NCBI RefSeq assembly: GCF_030681155.1
Contig: NZ_JAUXXE010000068.1
Span: 62,001 to 126,000 of the forward strand
Length of the DNA: 64,000 nt
Source of the DNA: Phenylobacterium sp.
GTDB taxonomy: Bacteria; Pseudomonadota; Alphaproteobacteria; Caulobacterales; Caulobacteraceae
Reading direction: 5' to 3'
Made by a program: the position numbers and the translations under genes. Shown here piece by piece: positions 15,915 through 24,721 of the stretch (positions within the stretch are counted from its first letter, which is position 1; each line of letters starts with the position of its first letter). Under the pieces are notes generated by a model, which was not told the DNA's origin, did not search any database, and worked only from the letters and a program-made list of their open reading frames with translations.

Positions 15915-16454
15915 ATGAGCGACGAGTCGCGCAATCTCCTTCTTGTCGCTCAGATCGGGGGCGCCCATGGCGTCCGCGGCGAACTGAAGATCACCACCTT
16001 CACCGCCGATCCAATGGCGTTGGCCAACTATCGCAACCTGCTGCGGCAGGATGGGAGCCCGGCTGTCGTCATCGCCTCGGCTCGGCCGGTGAAGGGCGGT
16101 CTTGTGGCGCGCCTGAAGGGCGTCGATGATCGCAACGCCGCCGAAGCCATGCGCGGCCTGAAGCTCTACATCACTCGTGACGTCCTGCCCGAGCCCGAGG
16201 AAGACGAGTATTATCTCGCCGACCTGATCGGCCTGACCGTCGAGACTGAGGCCGGCGAAGTGCTGGGCAAGGTCAAGCTCGTCCAGGACTTCGGAGCGGG
16301 CGACCTGCTGGAAATCCAGCCGAAAGCCGGCGCCAGCTGGTGGCTGCCCTTCACCCGCGAAGCCGTGCCCCAGGTGCGGATCGCCGAAGGCAAGATCATC
16401 GCCGCCCCGCCCACGATGATCGAAGACGAACCTACGATGCCGGAAGCGGACTGA
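15915..16454 (+). CDS. rimM: Ribosome maturation factor RimM
   Basis: Binds S19 and assists 30S head assembly. Protein of 179 residues with the N-terminal RimM barrel (VAQIGGAHGVRGELKITTFT) and the C-terminal PRC-barrel (EYYLADLIGLTVETEAGEVLGKV, then GAGDLLEI and LPFTREAVPQV). Order rpsP-rimM-trmD-rplS is the classic operon, but here a thioesterase gene on the opposite strand and a small gene are inserted between rimM and trmD. Confidence 0.95.
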   Translation: MSDESRNLLLVAQIGGAHGVRGELKITTFTADPMALANYRNLLRQDGSPAVVIASARPVKGGLVARLKGVDDRNAAEAMRGLKLYITRDVLPEPEEDEYYLADLIGLTVETEAGEVLGKVKLVQDFGAGDLLEIQPKAGASWWLPFTREAVPQVRIAEGKIIAAPPTMIEDEPTMPEAD

Positions 16455-16481
16455 GCTCAAGGCTCGATTGGGATTGAGTAA

Positions 16482-16628
16482 ACTCACCCCCGCTCATCCC
16501 GGCGAAAGCCGGGACCCAGATCTCATGGGTCCGCGGTCGATTGGATCAGCTCGGAACCTGTAGAACCCACATCTGAACTACTCCATCTGGATCCCGGCTT
16601 TCGCCAGGAGGAGCGGTATTGGGTGTGG
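16482..16628. repeat. Palindromic element with repeat copies 2 and 3
   Basis: The 27-base repeat seen at 15828 recurs at 16493-16519 and, inverted and slightly degenerate, at 16586-16612. Flanking bases extend the inverted arms to about 31 each. The element fills the space between rimM and the next minus-strand gene. Confidence 0.7.
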
Positions 16629-16630
16629 AC

Positions 16631-16825
16631 TTAGCTGGCCGCCATCCGGGCCAGCAGAGCGGCCCCTGCCGGGGTGATGTTCCAGCCCTCGCGGCTGCGC
16701 TCCGCCATGCCCAGTTCGGTCAGGGCGCGTGCGTCGGCGATGTTCACAAACGGCACGGGCTCGCCGTCCCGCTTCCGCGCCAAATCCCGCAAGGCTTCGA
16801 TTTGGCCGCTGGTCAGATCATCCAT
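16631..16825 (-). CDS. Small protein with winged-helix-like C-terminus
   Basis: Predicted 64-residue soluble protein; I do not recognise a named family. The C-terminal half (ARALTELGMAERSREGWNITPAGAALLARM) reads like the recognition helix and wing of a small winged-helix protein. No strong ribosome site is visible before the ATG at 16825. It lies between repeats and tesB and may share tesB transcription. It could be a real small regulator or chance reading. Confidence 0.5.
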   Translation of the reverse strand: MDDLTSGQIEALRDLARKRDGEPVPFVNIADARALTELGMAERSREGWNITPAGAALLARMAAS

Positions 16826-16903
16826 CAGGACAGATTACACCCTCGCGCCCTCGGCGCTCCACACGATCGGTGGCCGGCCCCTCAACGAGGCCGGCGCCAC
16901 GTC

Positions 16904-17764
16904 CTACTTCTTCAGCCGCATCAGGCCCTCTTGGGCCACCGAGGCGACCAGTTCGCCCTTGGCGTCATAGATCGCGCCGCGCACGAACCCACGACCGCCC
17001 GAAGCGCTGGGGCTGTCCTGGGTATAGAGATGCCAGTCGTTGAAGTTCGACGGCTTGTGGAACCACATGGCGTGGTCGAGGCTGGCCGATTGCAGGCCCG
17101 GCGTCTGCCAAGCGACGCCGTGCGGCCGCATCGCGGTCGACAGCAGGTTCATGTCGGACGCGTAGGCCAGGATCACTTGATGCATGCGCGCCTCGTCGCC
17201 GATCGGCGCCACGGCCCGCATCCAGGTGTCGCTCTTGGGTTCGCCCGCCTTGGGCTTGCGGCCAAAGCCATAGTTGTCGCGACCCAGCATCTCGATCGGA
17301 CGCGGACGGTTCATCATCCGCCGCATCTCTTCAGACGCGTTTTCCAGCATCTTGGCCTTCTGAGCGTCGGCCTCGGCGGCGTAGGTCTCCGGACCCGGAA
17401 CGTCGGGCATCGGGGCCTGGTGCTCGAAACCCTCCTCGGCCACCTGGAACGAGGCGGCGAGATTGAAGATCTGTTTGCCGTTCTGGACTGCGATCACGCG
17501 GCGGGTGGTGAAGGTGCCGCCATCGCGCGAGCGATCGACCTCGAACAGGATCGGGATGCGCGGATCGCCTGGACGGATGAAATAGCAGTGCAGGGAGTGG
17601 CAGATCCGGTCTTCGACCGTCTCATAGGCCGCCAGCAGCGACTGGGCGATCACTTGGCCGCCGAAAATCCGGCCGGGGCCGTCCTCAGGGGAAACACCAC
17701 GGAAGAGATTCACCTCGATGCGTTCGAGGGCGAGGGTTTCGACGAGAATTTCCGGCGTTTCCAT
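16904..17764 (-). CDS. tesB: Acyl-CoA thioesterase II (TesB)
   Basis: Double hot-dog thioesterase of 286 residues that hydrolyses medium- and long-chain acyl-CoA. The N-terminal hot-dog has GRIFGGQVIAQSLLAA and HSLHCYFIRPGD. The C-terminal hot-dog has SLDHAMWFHKP, a Thr/Ser in LYTQDSPSASGGRGFVRG, and the catalytic Gln in ASVAQEGLMR, giving the Asp-Thr/Ser-Gln set. It lies on the opposite strand inside the rimM-trmD gap. Confidence 0.93.
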   Translation of the reverse strand: METPEILVETLALERIEVNLFRGVSPEDGPGRIFGGQVIAQSLLAAYETVEDRICHSLHCYFIRPGDPRIPILFEVDRSRDGGTFTTRRVIAVQNGKQIFNLAASFQVAEEGFEHQAPMPDVPGPETYAAEADAQKAKMLENASEEMRRMMNRPRPIEMLGRDNYGFGRKPKAGEPKSDTWMRAVAPIGDEARMHQVILAYASDMNLLSTAMRPHGVAWQTPGLQSASLDHAMWFHKPSNFNDWHLYTQDSPSASGGRGFVRGAIYDAKGELVASVAQEGLMRLKK

Positions 17765-17900
17765 GGGGTCTCTAAAAATGCTGCAACTGCGAAAGGACTT
17801 GGCTTAATCCCTTGCTCTCCAGTCGGCAAGGCGCGGCATAGTGGCGTTCGGCCGCGCGCGAGGATGGAAAACCTGCGTCACTTCGTCCACAAGCCGCCTC

Positions 17901-18593
17901 ATGAGCTTTGACGCCACCGTCCTGACCATGTTTCCCGAGGCCTTTCCGGGGCCTCTCGGCGTGTCCCTGATCGGCACCGCCTGGCGCGAGCATGGGCTTT
18001 GGACATTGGAAACAGTGGACATTCGGGGCTTTTCCAAGGATAAGCGCGGCTTCCTCGACGACACCCCTGCGGGTGGCGGCCCGGGACAAGTGATGCGAGC
18101 GGACGTCATCGCGGCTGCGCTGGATAGCGTGGACCGTCGGGGACGGCCGCTTTTGTACATGAGCGCACGCGGCAGACCCCTGACCCAGGCGCGCGTTCGA
18201 GAGTGGGCTGACGGGCCTGGACTGATCGTCCTGGCTGGCCGGTTCGAAGGGGTGGACCAGCGGGTGCTCGACAGCCGCGGGTTCGAGGAAATCGCCGTTG
18301 GCGATGCGGTGCTCGCCGGTGGCGAAGCTGCAGCGCTGGTGACGATCGAAGCGTGCGTAAGGCTCGTGCCCGGCGTCCTCGGCCAGGCTGCGAGCTTGAG
18401 TGAAGAGAGTTTCGAGGACGGGCTTCTGGAGCATCCGCAGTACACGCGACCGCGGGAATTCGAGGGGCTTGAGATTCCCGAAGTGCTGCTGAGCGGCCAC
18501 CACGCGCAAGTGCGAAAGTGGCGTGAGGCGCAGCGGGAAGATGCGACGCGGGAGCGACGGCCAGACCTCTGGGCGCAGCGATCCGCCAAATAA
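17901..18593 (+). CDS. trmD: tRNA (guanine-N1-)-methyltransferase TrmD
   Basis: SAM-dependent enzyme that methylates G37 in tRNAs and prevents frameshifting. It has 230 residues with the SPOUT trefoil knot: [41 protein letters not shown] and [18 protein letters not shown]. The start is the ATG at 17901, since the open frame further upstream lacks TrmD sequence. The ribosome site is weak. It is followed by rplS after 45 bases. Confidence 0.95.
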   Translation: MSFDATVLTMFPEAFPGPLGVSLIGTAWREHGLWTLETVDIRGFSKDKRGFLDDTPAGGGPGQVMRADVIAAALDSVDRRGRPLLYMSARGRPLTQARVREWADGPGLIVLAGRFEGVDQRVLDSRGFEEIAVGDAVLAGGEAAALVTIEACVRLVPGVLGQAASLSEESFEDGLLEHPQYTRPREFEGLEIPEVLLSGHHAQVRKWREAQREDATRERRPDLWAQRSAK

Positions 18594-18638
18594 CAGGCAA
18601 GGGGCGAGTAAAGCCCAGTGAACAAGGACTAGACGACC

Positions 18639-19046
18639 ATGAACATCATTCAGCAGCTCGAAAAAGAAGAAGCCGATCGCCTGATCGCCACCCGCGCGAT
18701 CCCTGACTTCCAGCCGGGCGACACGCTCCGCGTCAACGTGAAGATCAAGGAAGGCGAGCGCGAGCGCGTCCAGGCTTACGAAGGCGTCTGCATCGCCCGT
18801 CAAGGCGGCGGCATCAACGAGAGCTTCACCGTCCGCAAGATTTCGTTCGGCGAAGGCGTGGAACGCGTGTTCCCGCTCCACTCCCCGAACATCGACTCCA
18901 TCGAAGTGAAGCGTCGCGGCGTCGTTCGTCGCGCCAAGCTGTACTATCTGCGCGATCGTCGCGGGAAGTCGGCCCGGATCGCCGAACGTCAACAGGCCCC
19001 CGGCGCCAAGGCCGCCGCAGCGGCGAGCGAAGCTTCCGAAGGCTAA
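18639..19046 (+). CDS. rplS: Ribosomal protein bL19
   Basis: Large-subunit protein at the interface with 30S. It has 135 residues: [15 protein letters not shown], then [53 protein letters not shown] and [23 protein letters not shown]. The short Ala-rich tail is an ordinary lineage extension. A strong hairpin plus T-run ends the transcript 23 bases after the stop. Confidence 0.97.
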   Translation: MNIIQQLEKEEADRLIATRAIPDFQPGDTLRVNVKIKEGERERVQAYEGVCIARQGGGINESFTVRKISFGEGVERVFPLHSPNIDSIEVKRRGVVRRAKLYYLRDRRGKSARIAERQQAPGAKAAAAASEASEG

Positions 19047-19068
19047 GCCTTCAAAGCCTGATATTCAA

Positions 19069-19104
19069 ACGGCGGCCGTGGAGACACGGCCGCCGTTTTC
19101 GTTT
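19069..19104 (+). terminator. Intrinsic terminator after rplS
   Basis: ACGGCGGCCGTG (19069-19080) and CACGGCCGCCGT (19085-19096) make a perfect 12-base-pair stem with a GAGA loop, followed by TTTTCGTTT. Confidence 0.9.
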
Positions 19105-19241
19105 GTGGGTCTCGAACGCGGCAGGTCGGCCACAACTCCAATCAGGAGCGTTACTGACCGGCCGGAGACGCCCCGTGCGCGCCAAGGGCCCGCCCAGCGC
19201 ATCCTGGCCGAAGTGCTGTCCTATGAGGACAGAGTTCGCCG

Positions 19242-19568
19242 TCAGCCGAGGATACGCGCCTTCTGAACGGCGAATTCCTCCTCGGTCAGCACGCCCGAGG
19301 CGCGCAGGTCGGCCAGCTTCTGCAGCTTGCCGATCGCCTCATCGGTCAATCCCCCTGGCGCGGCGGCGGGCGCGGCCGCGGCAGGCGGCGGTGCAGGCTC
19401 GGCGGCGGCCGGTGCGGGAGCAGCGCCCGCCGCCTGACGGGCGGCCACCTTGCCGGAGACGGCCGTAGCGGTCCCGGCGATCACGGCGGTGCGGGCGGCG
19501 GTTTGCGCCGTGCGTCCGAGCAGACTCGGGCGACCTCTTCTGGATCCGACCAAGGTCGACCTCCTCAT
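19242..19568 (-). CDS. SHOCT-domain protein
   Basis: Protein of 108 residues. The C-terminal 30 residues (KLQKLADLRASGVLTEEEFAVQKARIL) are a clear SHOCT domain, a short helical oligomerisation module. The N-terminal part is basic, then a low-complexity Ala/Pro stretch at about 45-72. Residues 20-45 are mildly hydrophobic but not a convincing membrane helix. Function is unknown; SHOCT proteins commonly sit at membranes or in multimers. It stands alone between rplS and a broken gene. Confidence 0.72.
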   Translation of the reverse strand: MRRSTLVGSRRGRPSLLGRTAQTAARTAVIAGTATAVSGKVAARQAAGAAPAPAAAEPAPPPAAAAPAAAPGGLTDEAIGKLQKLADLRASGVLTEEEFAVQKARILG

Positions 19569-19683
19569 CTAAGGTTTGACCGGACGCGGACACCCGCCAA
19601 CCGGAACCAAAAACCTACGTTCGGTGGCGCGGGTCGGCAAGTCAACTTTATGGCGACTAAGGTGAAGCTTCGGTCGCGAGGGC

Positions 19684-20153
19684 CTATCCCTCGGCCCACG
19701 CCGTCCAGGCGCGCATGACCGGTGCGAAGTCGGTTGGGTTTGTCTCGTAGAGCAACTGGTCGCCCTCGAGGTCATCCAAGGCTGCGCGCTCTTGGTCCAG
19801 AAGGCCGCGACCGGATGAACCCAGCTTGCATCGTCCAGCGTCCCCGGCCGCAGCGTCAGGGAGTGCGGACCGCCGGGCGGCTCTGTGAAGACCCGCACGC
19901 CGCACTTAGCGCAGAACCTCTGGGGAATGACCGCCCCGGAGTCAGCGGTCCGCAGCCAGGTCGCGGGCTCGCCCTCGGTCAGCTCGAAATCCTTGCGCAG
20001 CACCGACATGCCCAGACTGAACGCCGAACCGGTCAGGGTCTGGCAAGCGGTGCAGTGACAGGAATAGATCCCCAATGGCGCCCCGCTCAGCCGGTAGCGG
20101 ATAGCTCCGCAGGCGCAGCCGCCGGCCACCGGGAAGTCAGGCAAGCGGCTCAT
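19684..20153 (-). pseudogene. GFA-family (Mss4-fold zinc) protein with a frameshift
   Basis: The first 110 residues read as a glutathione-dependent formaldehyde-activating enzyme-like protein: GGCACGAIRYRLSG, SCHCTACQ and RFCAKCGVRVF provide the CxC, CHCxxC and CxxC zinc ligands. Around 19773-19778 the frame changes: before it the protein reads VHPVAAFWTKSAQPW, and in the next frame it continues EGDQLLYETNPTDFAPVMRAWTAW to a stop at 19684. Both halves are family-like, so one base is missing (or a base-calling error occurred). If translated as it stands, the original frame runs into an unrelated Arg/Pro/Thr-rich tail as far as 19569. Confidence 0.75.
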
Positions 20154-20193
20154 GGCGGCGGCCCCTCAACGTGCACGTGGCCCGAGGCTGACG

Positions 20194-20736
20194 TCAGGCG
20201 GCGCTCGCCAGCACCCTCTCGAGGCTATCGTCCAGGCTGGGCGTCCCGTCGATCTCCAGCACCGGGCAAGGCAGGGTCGCGAGCCAATGGCGATGCTGCT
20301 CGAGGCTGCGGCCTGGGAAGCCGGGTTGATCGTAGCCGCGCGCCCACTCGACAAAGGCCAGATGCGCCTCGTGCATGTCGCCGCCGGGCTCGATCGCCGC
20401 GCCATAGCGCTCACGCTCGCGGCGCAGCAGTCGCTCCAGACGAATCTCCGGTGGGACGCGCAGGAAGACCACGAGGTCAAAGCGGGGGATGAACACCTCC
20501 CCCCAGGAGACCAGAGACCCTGAGATCACCCACGACCTGCGCCCGGCCATCTGCGCCTCCATGAGGGCGATGCGCTCCTCCACCGGCCGCTTCGTGGTGA
20601 AGGGCGGATCGGTCGCCTCCCAGAAGAAGGTGTCAGTGTCCAGGTGAGGGCAGGCCAGGCGCTCGGCCAGCGCCCCGCCCAGCGTGGTCGTGCCCGACGA
20701 CGATGCGCCGACGATGTGGATGCGGGCCGCCGTCAT
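20194..20736 (-). CDS. P-loop nucleoside kinase-like protein (adenylate-kinase-type annotation)
   Basis: Protein of 180 residues with an N-terminal P-loop HIVGASSSGTTTLGGALA. The usual Lys of GxxxxGK[ST] is Thr here, a variant shared by a known family of small kinase-like proteins starting GASGSGT[ST]T. Further elements are a LDTDTFFWE acidic strand, WVISGSLVSWGE, and LVVFLRVPPEIRLERLLRRERERYG, which acts as a lid-like Arg-rich segment. The substrate is unknown. It follows the LysR gene by 3 bases and is likely co-transcribed with it. Confidence 0.72.
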   Translation of the reverse strand: MTAARIHIVGASSSGTTTLGGALAERLACPHLDTDTFFWEATDPPFTTKRPVEERIALMEAQMAGRRSWVISGSLVSWGEVFIPRFDLVVFLRVPPEIRLERLLRRERERYGAAIEPGGDMHEAHLAFVEWARGYDQPGFPGRSLEQHRHWLATLPCPVLEIDGTPSLDDSLERVLASAA

Positions 20737-20739
20737 GCT

Positions 20740-21642
20740 CTAGGCCTGCCGCCCCTCGGCGATGAACGCCTGGAAGCCGGCGACCAGGTGGTCGAACATC
20801 AAGCGCATTCGGCGGTGGCCCTTCAGGTTCTCGTGCATGGCGATCCACACCTCGAGCTCGAAATGGAAGGCGTTGGCGAGCACCGGGGTCAGGCCATAGC
20901 GGCGCGCGAGTAGGTGCTGGCAGGCGCCAACCCCGACCCCGGCGCGGATCGCCGCGATCTGGGCCATGTCGTTGTCGGAGCGGAAGGCGAAACGCTCGCG
21001 GGTCACCTCCCACGGCAGCTCCAGATCGGCGAGCGCGGCCAGAGCCGGCATCTCGCGATCGAACCCAACCACGGTGTGGTTGTCCATCTCCTCGAGGCTT
21101 TCAGGCGCGCCGAAACAGGCGATGTAGTCGGGCGAGGCGTAGAACCCGATCCCGAGCGCGCCGACCTTGCGCGCCACCAGCGCGCCTTGCGTAGGGCGCA
21201 TCATACGCACGGCGATATCGGCGTCGCGGCGCGAGAGATCCTCGGCCTTGTTCGACAGCACCAGTTCGATGTCGATCTCCGGATGCTCGCGCCGGAACGC
21301 CCCCAGAATGGTGGGCAGGACCTCGGTCCCGATGATCTGGCTGGCGGTGATCCGGATCGCGCCCTTGAGGGAGTCGGCAGCGCCCGAAGCGTCCCGCATC
21401 GCCGCAGCGGCGGCGGCGTACATCTCGGCCAGGTGCGGCTGAAGCTGGTAGGCGAGGTCGGTCGGCGTCAGGCCGCGCGGCGAGCGCAGGAACAGCGGCG
21501 CGCCCAATTTCTGTTCAAGCGCCTCGATATGGCGCCCCAGGGTAGGCTGCGTCAGCCCCCGCGACTTCGCGGCCGCCGACAAGCTTCCCGCCTGGAGCAC
21601 CGCGTGCAAACTCTGGAACAGGTCCCAATCGGCGTTCGCCAT
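20740..21642 (-). CDS. LysR-type transcriptional regulator
   Basis: Protein of 300 residues. Residues 1-62 form the LysR helix-turn-helix (LFQSLHAVLQAGSLSAAAKSRGLTQPTLGRHIEALEQKLG), and the remainder is a periplasmic-binding-fold effector domain with EVLPTILGAFRREHPEIDIELVLSN and DADIAVRMMRPTQGALVARKVG. This is the general LysR subgroup that acts on neighbouring small genes. It is divergent from leuC, with 75 bases between starts. Its target may be leuC or the kinase-like gene behind it. It is not recognisable as LeuO. Confidence 0.87.
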   Translation of the reverse strand: MANADWDLFQSLHAVLQAGSLSAAAKSRGLTQPTLGRHIEALEQKLGAPLFLRSPRGLTPTDLAYQLQPHLAEMYAAAAAAMRDASGAADSLKGAIRITASQIIGTEVLPTILGAFRREHPEIDIELVLSNKAEDLSRRDADIAVRMMRPTQGALVARKVGALGIGFYASPDYIACFGAPESLEEMDNHTVVGFDREMPALAALADLELPWEVTRERFAFRSDNDMAQIAAIRAGVGVGACQHLLARRYGLTPVLANAFHFELEVWIAMHENLKGHRRMRLMFDHLVAGFQAFIAEGRQA

Positions 21643-21717
21643 GGACCTATGAATAACTGATCCCGCGTCATCGGCAATTGCGTCGCATACTGGACTTTAG
21701 CCCCGCGCCGGAACTAG

Positions 21718-23151
21718 ATGCCGCCCATGGTTGGCAAGACGCTTTATGACAAGATCTGGGACGCTCACGTCGTCGACGAACAAGACGGCGAGGCGATCCT
21801 CTATATTGACCTGCACCTCATCCATGAGGTGACGACGCCGCAGGCCTTCGCGGGCCTTCGCGCAGCGCATCGGCCTGTGCGTCGTCCGGACCGGACGCTC
21901 GCCGTGGCCGACCACAACATCCCCACTGAAGGCCAGGCGCTCGGCGTCGGCGCGGTGGCCGATGAAGAGGCTCGTCTCCAGCTTCAGACGCTCGAACGGA
22001 ACGTCAAGGACAACGGCATCGAGTTCTTCCCGATGGGCGATATCCGCAACGGGATCGTCCACGTGGTCGGCCCCGAGCAGGGCCGCACTCAGCCGGGCAT
22101 GACCATCGTCTGCGGCGACAGCCACACCTCGACCCACGGCGCGTTCGGAGCCCTGGCCCAAGGCATCGGCACCTCGGAGGTCGAGCACGTCCTGGCGACC
22201 CAGACCCTTCGGCAGAAGAAGTCGAAGAACATGCGCGTCACCATCGACGGCAAGCCCGCGCCCGGCGTTGGGGCCAAGGACTTCGCCCTGGCCGTCATCG
22301 GTGAAATCGGCACCGCCGGCGGCACCGGCTATGTGATCGAGTTTGCCGGCGAGGCGATCCGCGACCTTTCGATGGAAGGCCGGATGACGCTCTGCAACCT
22401 GACCATTGAGGGCGGCGCGCGCGCCGGTCTGGTGGCTCCGGACCAGACCACCTTCGACTACATGATGGGCCGCCCCGCCGCGCCGAAGGCCGGCGCCTGG
22501 GAAGTCGCCCAGTCATACTGGAAGACGCTCTATTCGGATGATGATGCGGTGTTCGACCGCGAAGTCCGGCTGGACGCCGCCAAGATCGCGCCGCTGGTCA
22601 CCTGGGGCACCAGCCCTGAGGACGTCATCGCCATCAGCGACGCCGTGCCGGCTCCGGAGGCCTTCGCCAGCACCGACAAGCGTGCGTCCGTCGCCCGGGC
22701 GCTCGACTATATGGGCCTGGAGGCCGGCCAACCGATCACAGACGCCAAGATCGACGTGGTGTTCATCGGCTCCTGCACCAACAGCCGTATCGAAGACCTC
22801 CGCTCGGCCGCCGAAGTGGTCCAGCACGCTTTCGTCCACGGCAAGCTGGTGGCGCCGCACGTCCGCGCCATGGTCGTGCCGGGTTCGGGCCTGGTGAAGG
22901 CCCAGGCCGAGGAAGAAGGCCTGGACGCCATCTTCAAGGCGGCTGGCTTCGACTGGCGCGAGCCGGGTTGCTCGATGTGCCTGGGGATGAACCCCGACCG
23001 TCTGGCGCCGGGCGAACGCTGCGCCTCGACCTCCAACCGCAACTTCGAGGGCCGACAGGGCCGTGGAGGGCGCACCCACTTGATGAGTCCCGCCATGGCC
23101 GCCGCGGCGGCGATCGCGGGCCACATCGCCGATGTGAGAGACTTCATCTGA
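21718..23151 (+). CDS. leuC: 3-isopropylmalate dehydratase large subunit LeuC
   Basis: Isomerises 2-isopropylmalate to 3-isopropylmalate in leucine synthesis, with LeuD. It has 477 residues and an aconitase-type [4Fe-4S] cluster bound by Cys353 (GSCTNSR) and Cys418/Cys421 (GCSMCLGM). Other family blocks are [24 protein letters not shown] and [14 protein letters not shown]. The start may be ATG 21718 or 21727. The stop overlaps the next start in TGATG, opening a five-gene coupled run through leuD at 25620 and the gene at 26228. Confidence 0.97.
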   Translation: MPPMVGKTLYDKIWDAHVVDEQDGEAILYIDLHLIHEVTTPQAFAGLRAAHRPVRRPDRTLAVADHNIPTEGQALGVGAVADEEARLQLQTLERNVKDNGIEFFPMGDIRNGIVHVVGPEQGRTQPGMTIVCGDSHTSTHGAFGALAQGIGTSEVEHVLATQTLRQKKSKNMRVTIDGKPAPGVGAKDFALAVIGEIGTAGGTGYVIEFAGEAIRDLSMEGRMTLCNLTIEGGARAGLVAPDQTTFDYMMGRPAAPKAGAWEVAQSYWKTLYSDDDAVFDREVRLDAAKIAPLVTWGTSPEDVIAISDAVPAPEAFASTDKRASVARALDYMGLEAGQPITDAKIDVVFIGSCTNSRIEDLRSAAEVVQHAFVHGKLVAPHVRAMVVPGSGLVKAQAEEEGLDAIFKAAGFDWREPGCSMCLGMNPDRLAPGERCASTSNRNFEGRQGRGGRTHLMSPAMAAAAAIAGHIADVRDFI

Positions 23152-23864
23152 TGATGAGCGCCCGCACCAGTTTCCTTGTCTGGTGGGGGCTTCCCATCCT
23201 GTGTGCGGGTCTTGGCGCCTTCCTCGCCAATTATCTCGACATGACCGGCGGCGGCGGTATTAGCCGCTCAGCGCTGCTGGCGGTGGTTGTTTACTTCGCG
23301 GTAGTCGGCTTCCTGGCGGTGATCTTCCGCGTCCGTCAAAGCCAAGTGCTGTTTGATGAGCGCGCCCGGTTCGACAAGCCGGTCGAGGCCGCAATGGTCG
23401 CCATGTGCGTCCCGGTGCTGGCGGCCGGGATCTGGTTCCTCGTCAATTCGTTCATCGCCGACCTTGGCCAGACCCGCACCTTCGATGGCCGGCTGCAGAG
23501 CGTCGACACCGTGGGCGCGTTCGGCCGGACCTACGCCATCGACCTCGACGAGACCGGCTACCCGCTGATCCTGCAGTGCCGCCTGCAGCGCAACTGCGGC
23601 AGCCCCGTCCCGCTGCTGCAACTCAAGCCCGGAACACCGATCCAGGCTGAACTGCTCGATGGCCAGGTCGTCGGCCTCAAGGTCGCCGGCAAACAATATG
23701 TCGACGCCGATCAACAACGCCGCATGCGACTGTTGATTGGCGGCGGGCTGCTGGTGCTGCTCGGCCTCTACACGGCCACCTTCGCCGCCGTCTCCATCCG
23801 GCTGCTGTTCGCCGGGGAGGAAGACCAGAGCCAGCCCCTGAACACCGTGTGGGGCGACCAATGA
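23151..23864 (+). CDS. Four-helix membrane protein of unknown function in the leuC-leuD operon
   Basis: Protein of 237 residues; I do not recognise a family. Four hydrophobic segments are visible: about 9-31, 41-60, 76-99 and 187-212. Between the third and fourth lies a soluble domain of about 85 residues (TRTFDGRLQSVDTVGAFGRTYAIDLDETGYP...QCRLQRNCGSP), predicted to be beta-rich and on one side of the membrane. The start is ATG 23151 (or 23154), overlapping the leuC stop by one base. The next gene overlaps its own stop by ATGA, so synthesis is tied to leuC. Confidence 0.78.
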   Translation: MMSARTSFLVWWGLPILCAGLGAFLANYLDMTGGGGISRSALLAVVVYFAVVGFLAVIFRVRQSQVLFDERARFDKPVEAAMVAMCVPVLAAGIWFLVNSFIADLGQTRTFDGRLQSVDTVGAFGRTYAIDLDETGYPLILQCRLQRNCGSPVPLLQLKPGTPIQAELLDGQVVGLKVAGKQYVDADQQRRMRLLIGGGLLVLLGLYTATFAAVSIRLLFAGEEDQSQPLNTVWGDQ

Positions 23865-24721
23865 TCACCGGGCTGGACCACGTCGCCCTGGCGGTGAACG
23901 ACCTCGACGCCGCGATCGCCGCCTATACCGCCCTGCTCGGCCGCAAGCCGAACTGGGTCGGCGGCGACGGCGGGGCGCGGCACGCCTGGTTCCAGCTGCC
24001 CAACATGGCGCTCGACGTGATCACCCCCCATGGCGAGGGCGCGTTCGGCGACACCATCCGCAAGCACCTGGCAGAACATGGCGAGGGCATATGGGCCCTG
24101 GCCTTCACCGTCTCCGACATCGAGGCGGCGACCAAGCTGCTCGGCCGGCGCGGGTTGCGGGGCTCGGCGCCCGGCCCCGTCCGCTCGACCCACGAGGACG
24201 GACGCAAGCGTTACTGGACGACTTCGTCTCTAACCCCAGCCGACACCGGCGGCCTGACCATTCTTCTGGCCGCGCCGCCCCGCGACGGCGTGGCCTGGCC
24301 GCTCTCCGAACCCTTGGACGACGAGGCCGCCGCGGTGACCCAGCTCGACCACGTGGTGATCAACACCGCCAATCCCGACCGCGCCTTGGCGGTCTACGGC
24401 GCCAAGCTCGGCCTCGACCTGCGGCTTGACCGGTCGAACGCCGAGTGGGGCGTGCGGCAACTGTTCTTCCGCTGCGGCGACGCTGTGGTCGAGATGGGCG
24501 CCAGTTTGAAGACCCCCGCCTCCGACGCGCCTGACCGCTTCGGCGGCCTGGCTTGGCGGGTCGCCGATCCTGACGCGGTCCAGGCCCGGATCGCCGCCGC
24601 CGGCTTCGACGTCTCGGACGTGCGTACCGGCCGAAAGCCAGGCACCAAGGTCTTCACGGTGCGCTCCGGCGTTCCGGCCGCTCCGGCCCTGATGATCGCC
24701 CAAGGCGTCGTCGTCGAATGA
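23861..24721 (+). CDS. VOC-superfamily (glyoxalase/dioxygenase fold) protein
   Basis: Protein of 286 residues with two tandem VOC modules. The first starts TGLDHVALAVNDLDAAIAAYTALLG and the second starts TQLDHVVINTANPDRALAVYGAKLGLDLRL. Metal-ligand candidates are His and Glu in each LDHV strand and in VVEMG near 206. The members include ring-cleaving and isomerising enzymes acting on 2-oxo-acids or aromatics; no substrate can be given. It overlaps both neighbours by ATGA inside the leucine operon. Confidence 0.83.
   Translation: MITGLDHVALAVNDLDAAIAAYTALLGRKPNWVGGDGGARHAWFQLPNMALDVITPHGEGAFGDTIRKHLAEHGEGIWALAFTVSDIEAATKLLGRRGLRGSAPGPVRSTHEDGRKRYWTTSSLTPADTGGLTILLAAPPRDGVAWPLSEPLDDEAAAVTQLDHVVINTANPDRALAVYGAKLGLDLRLDRSNAEWGVRQLFFRCGDAVVEMGASLKTPASDAPDRFGGLAWRVADPDAVQARIAAAGFDVSDVRTGRKPGTKVFTVRSGVPAAPALMIAQGVVVE

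Noticed and set aside
19650..19715. Short frame starting MATKVKLRSRG in the SHOCT-GFA gap
   Set aside because: It resembles the start of a small ribosomal protein for only a few residues, has no family match beyond that, and overlaps the frameshifted GFA gene end.
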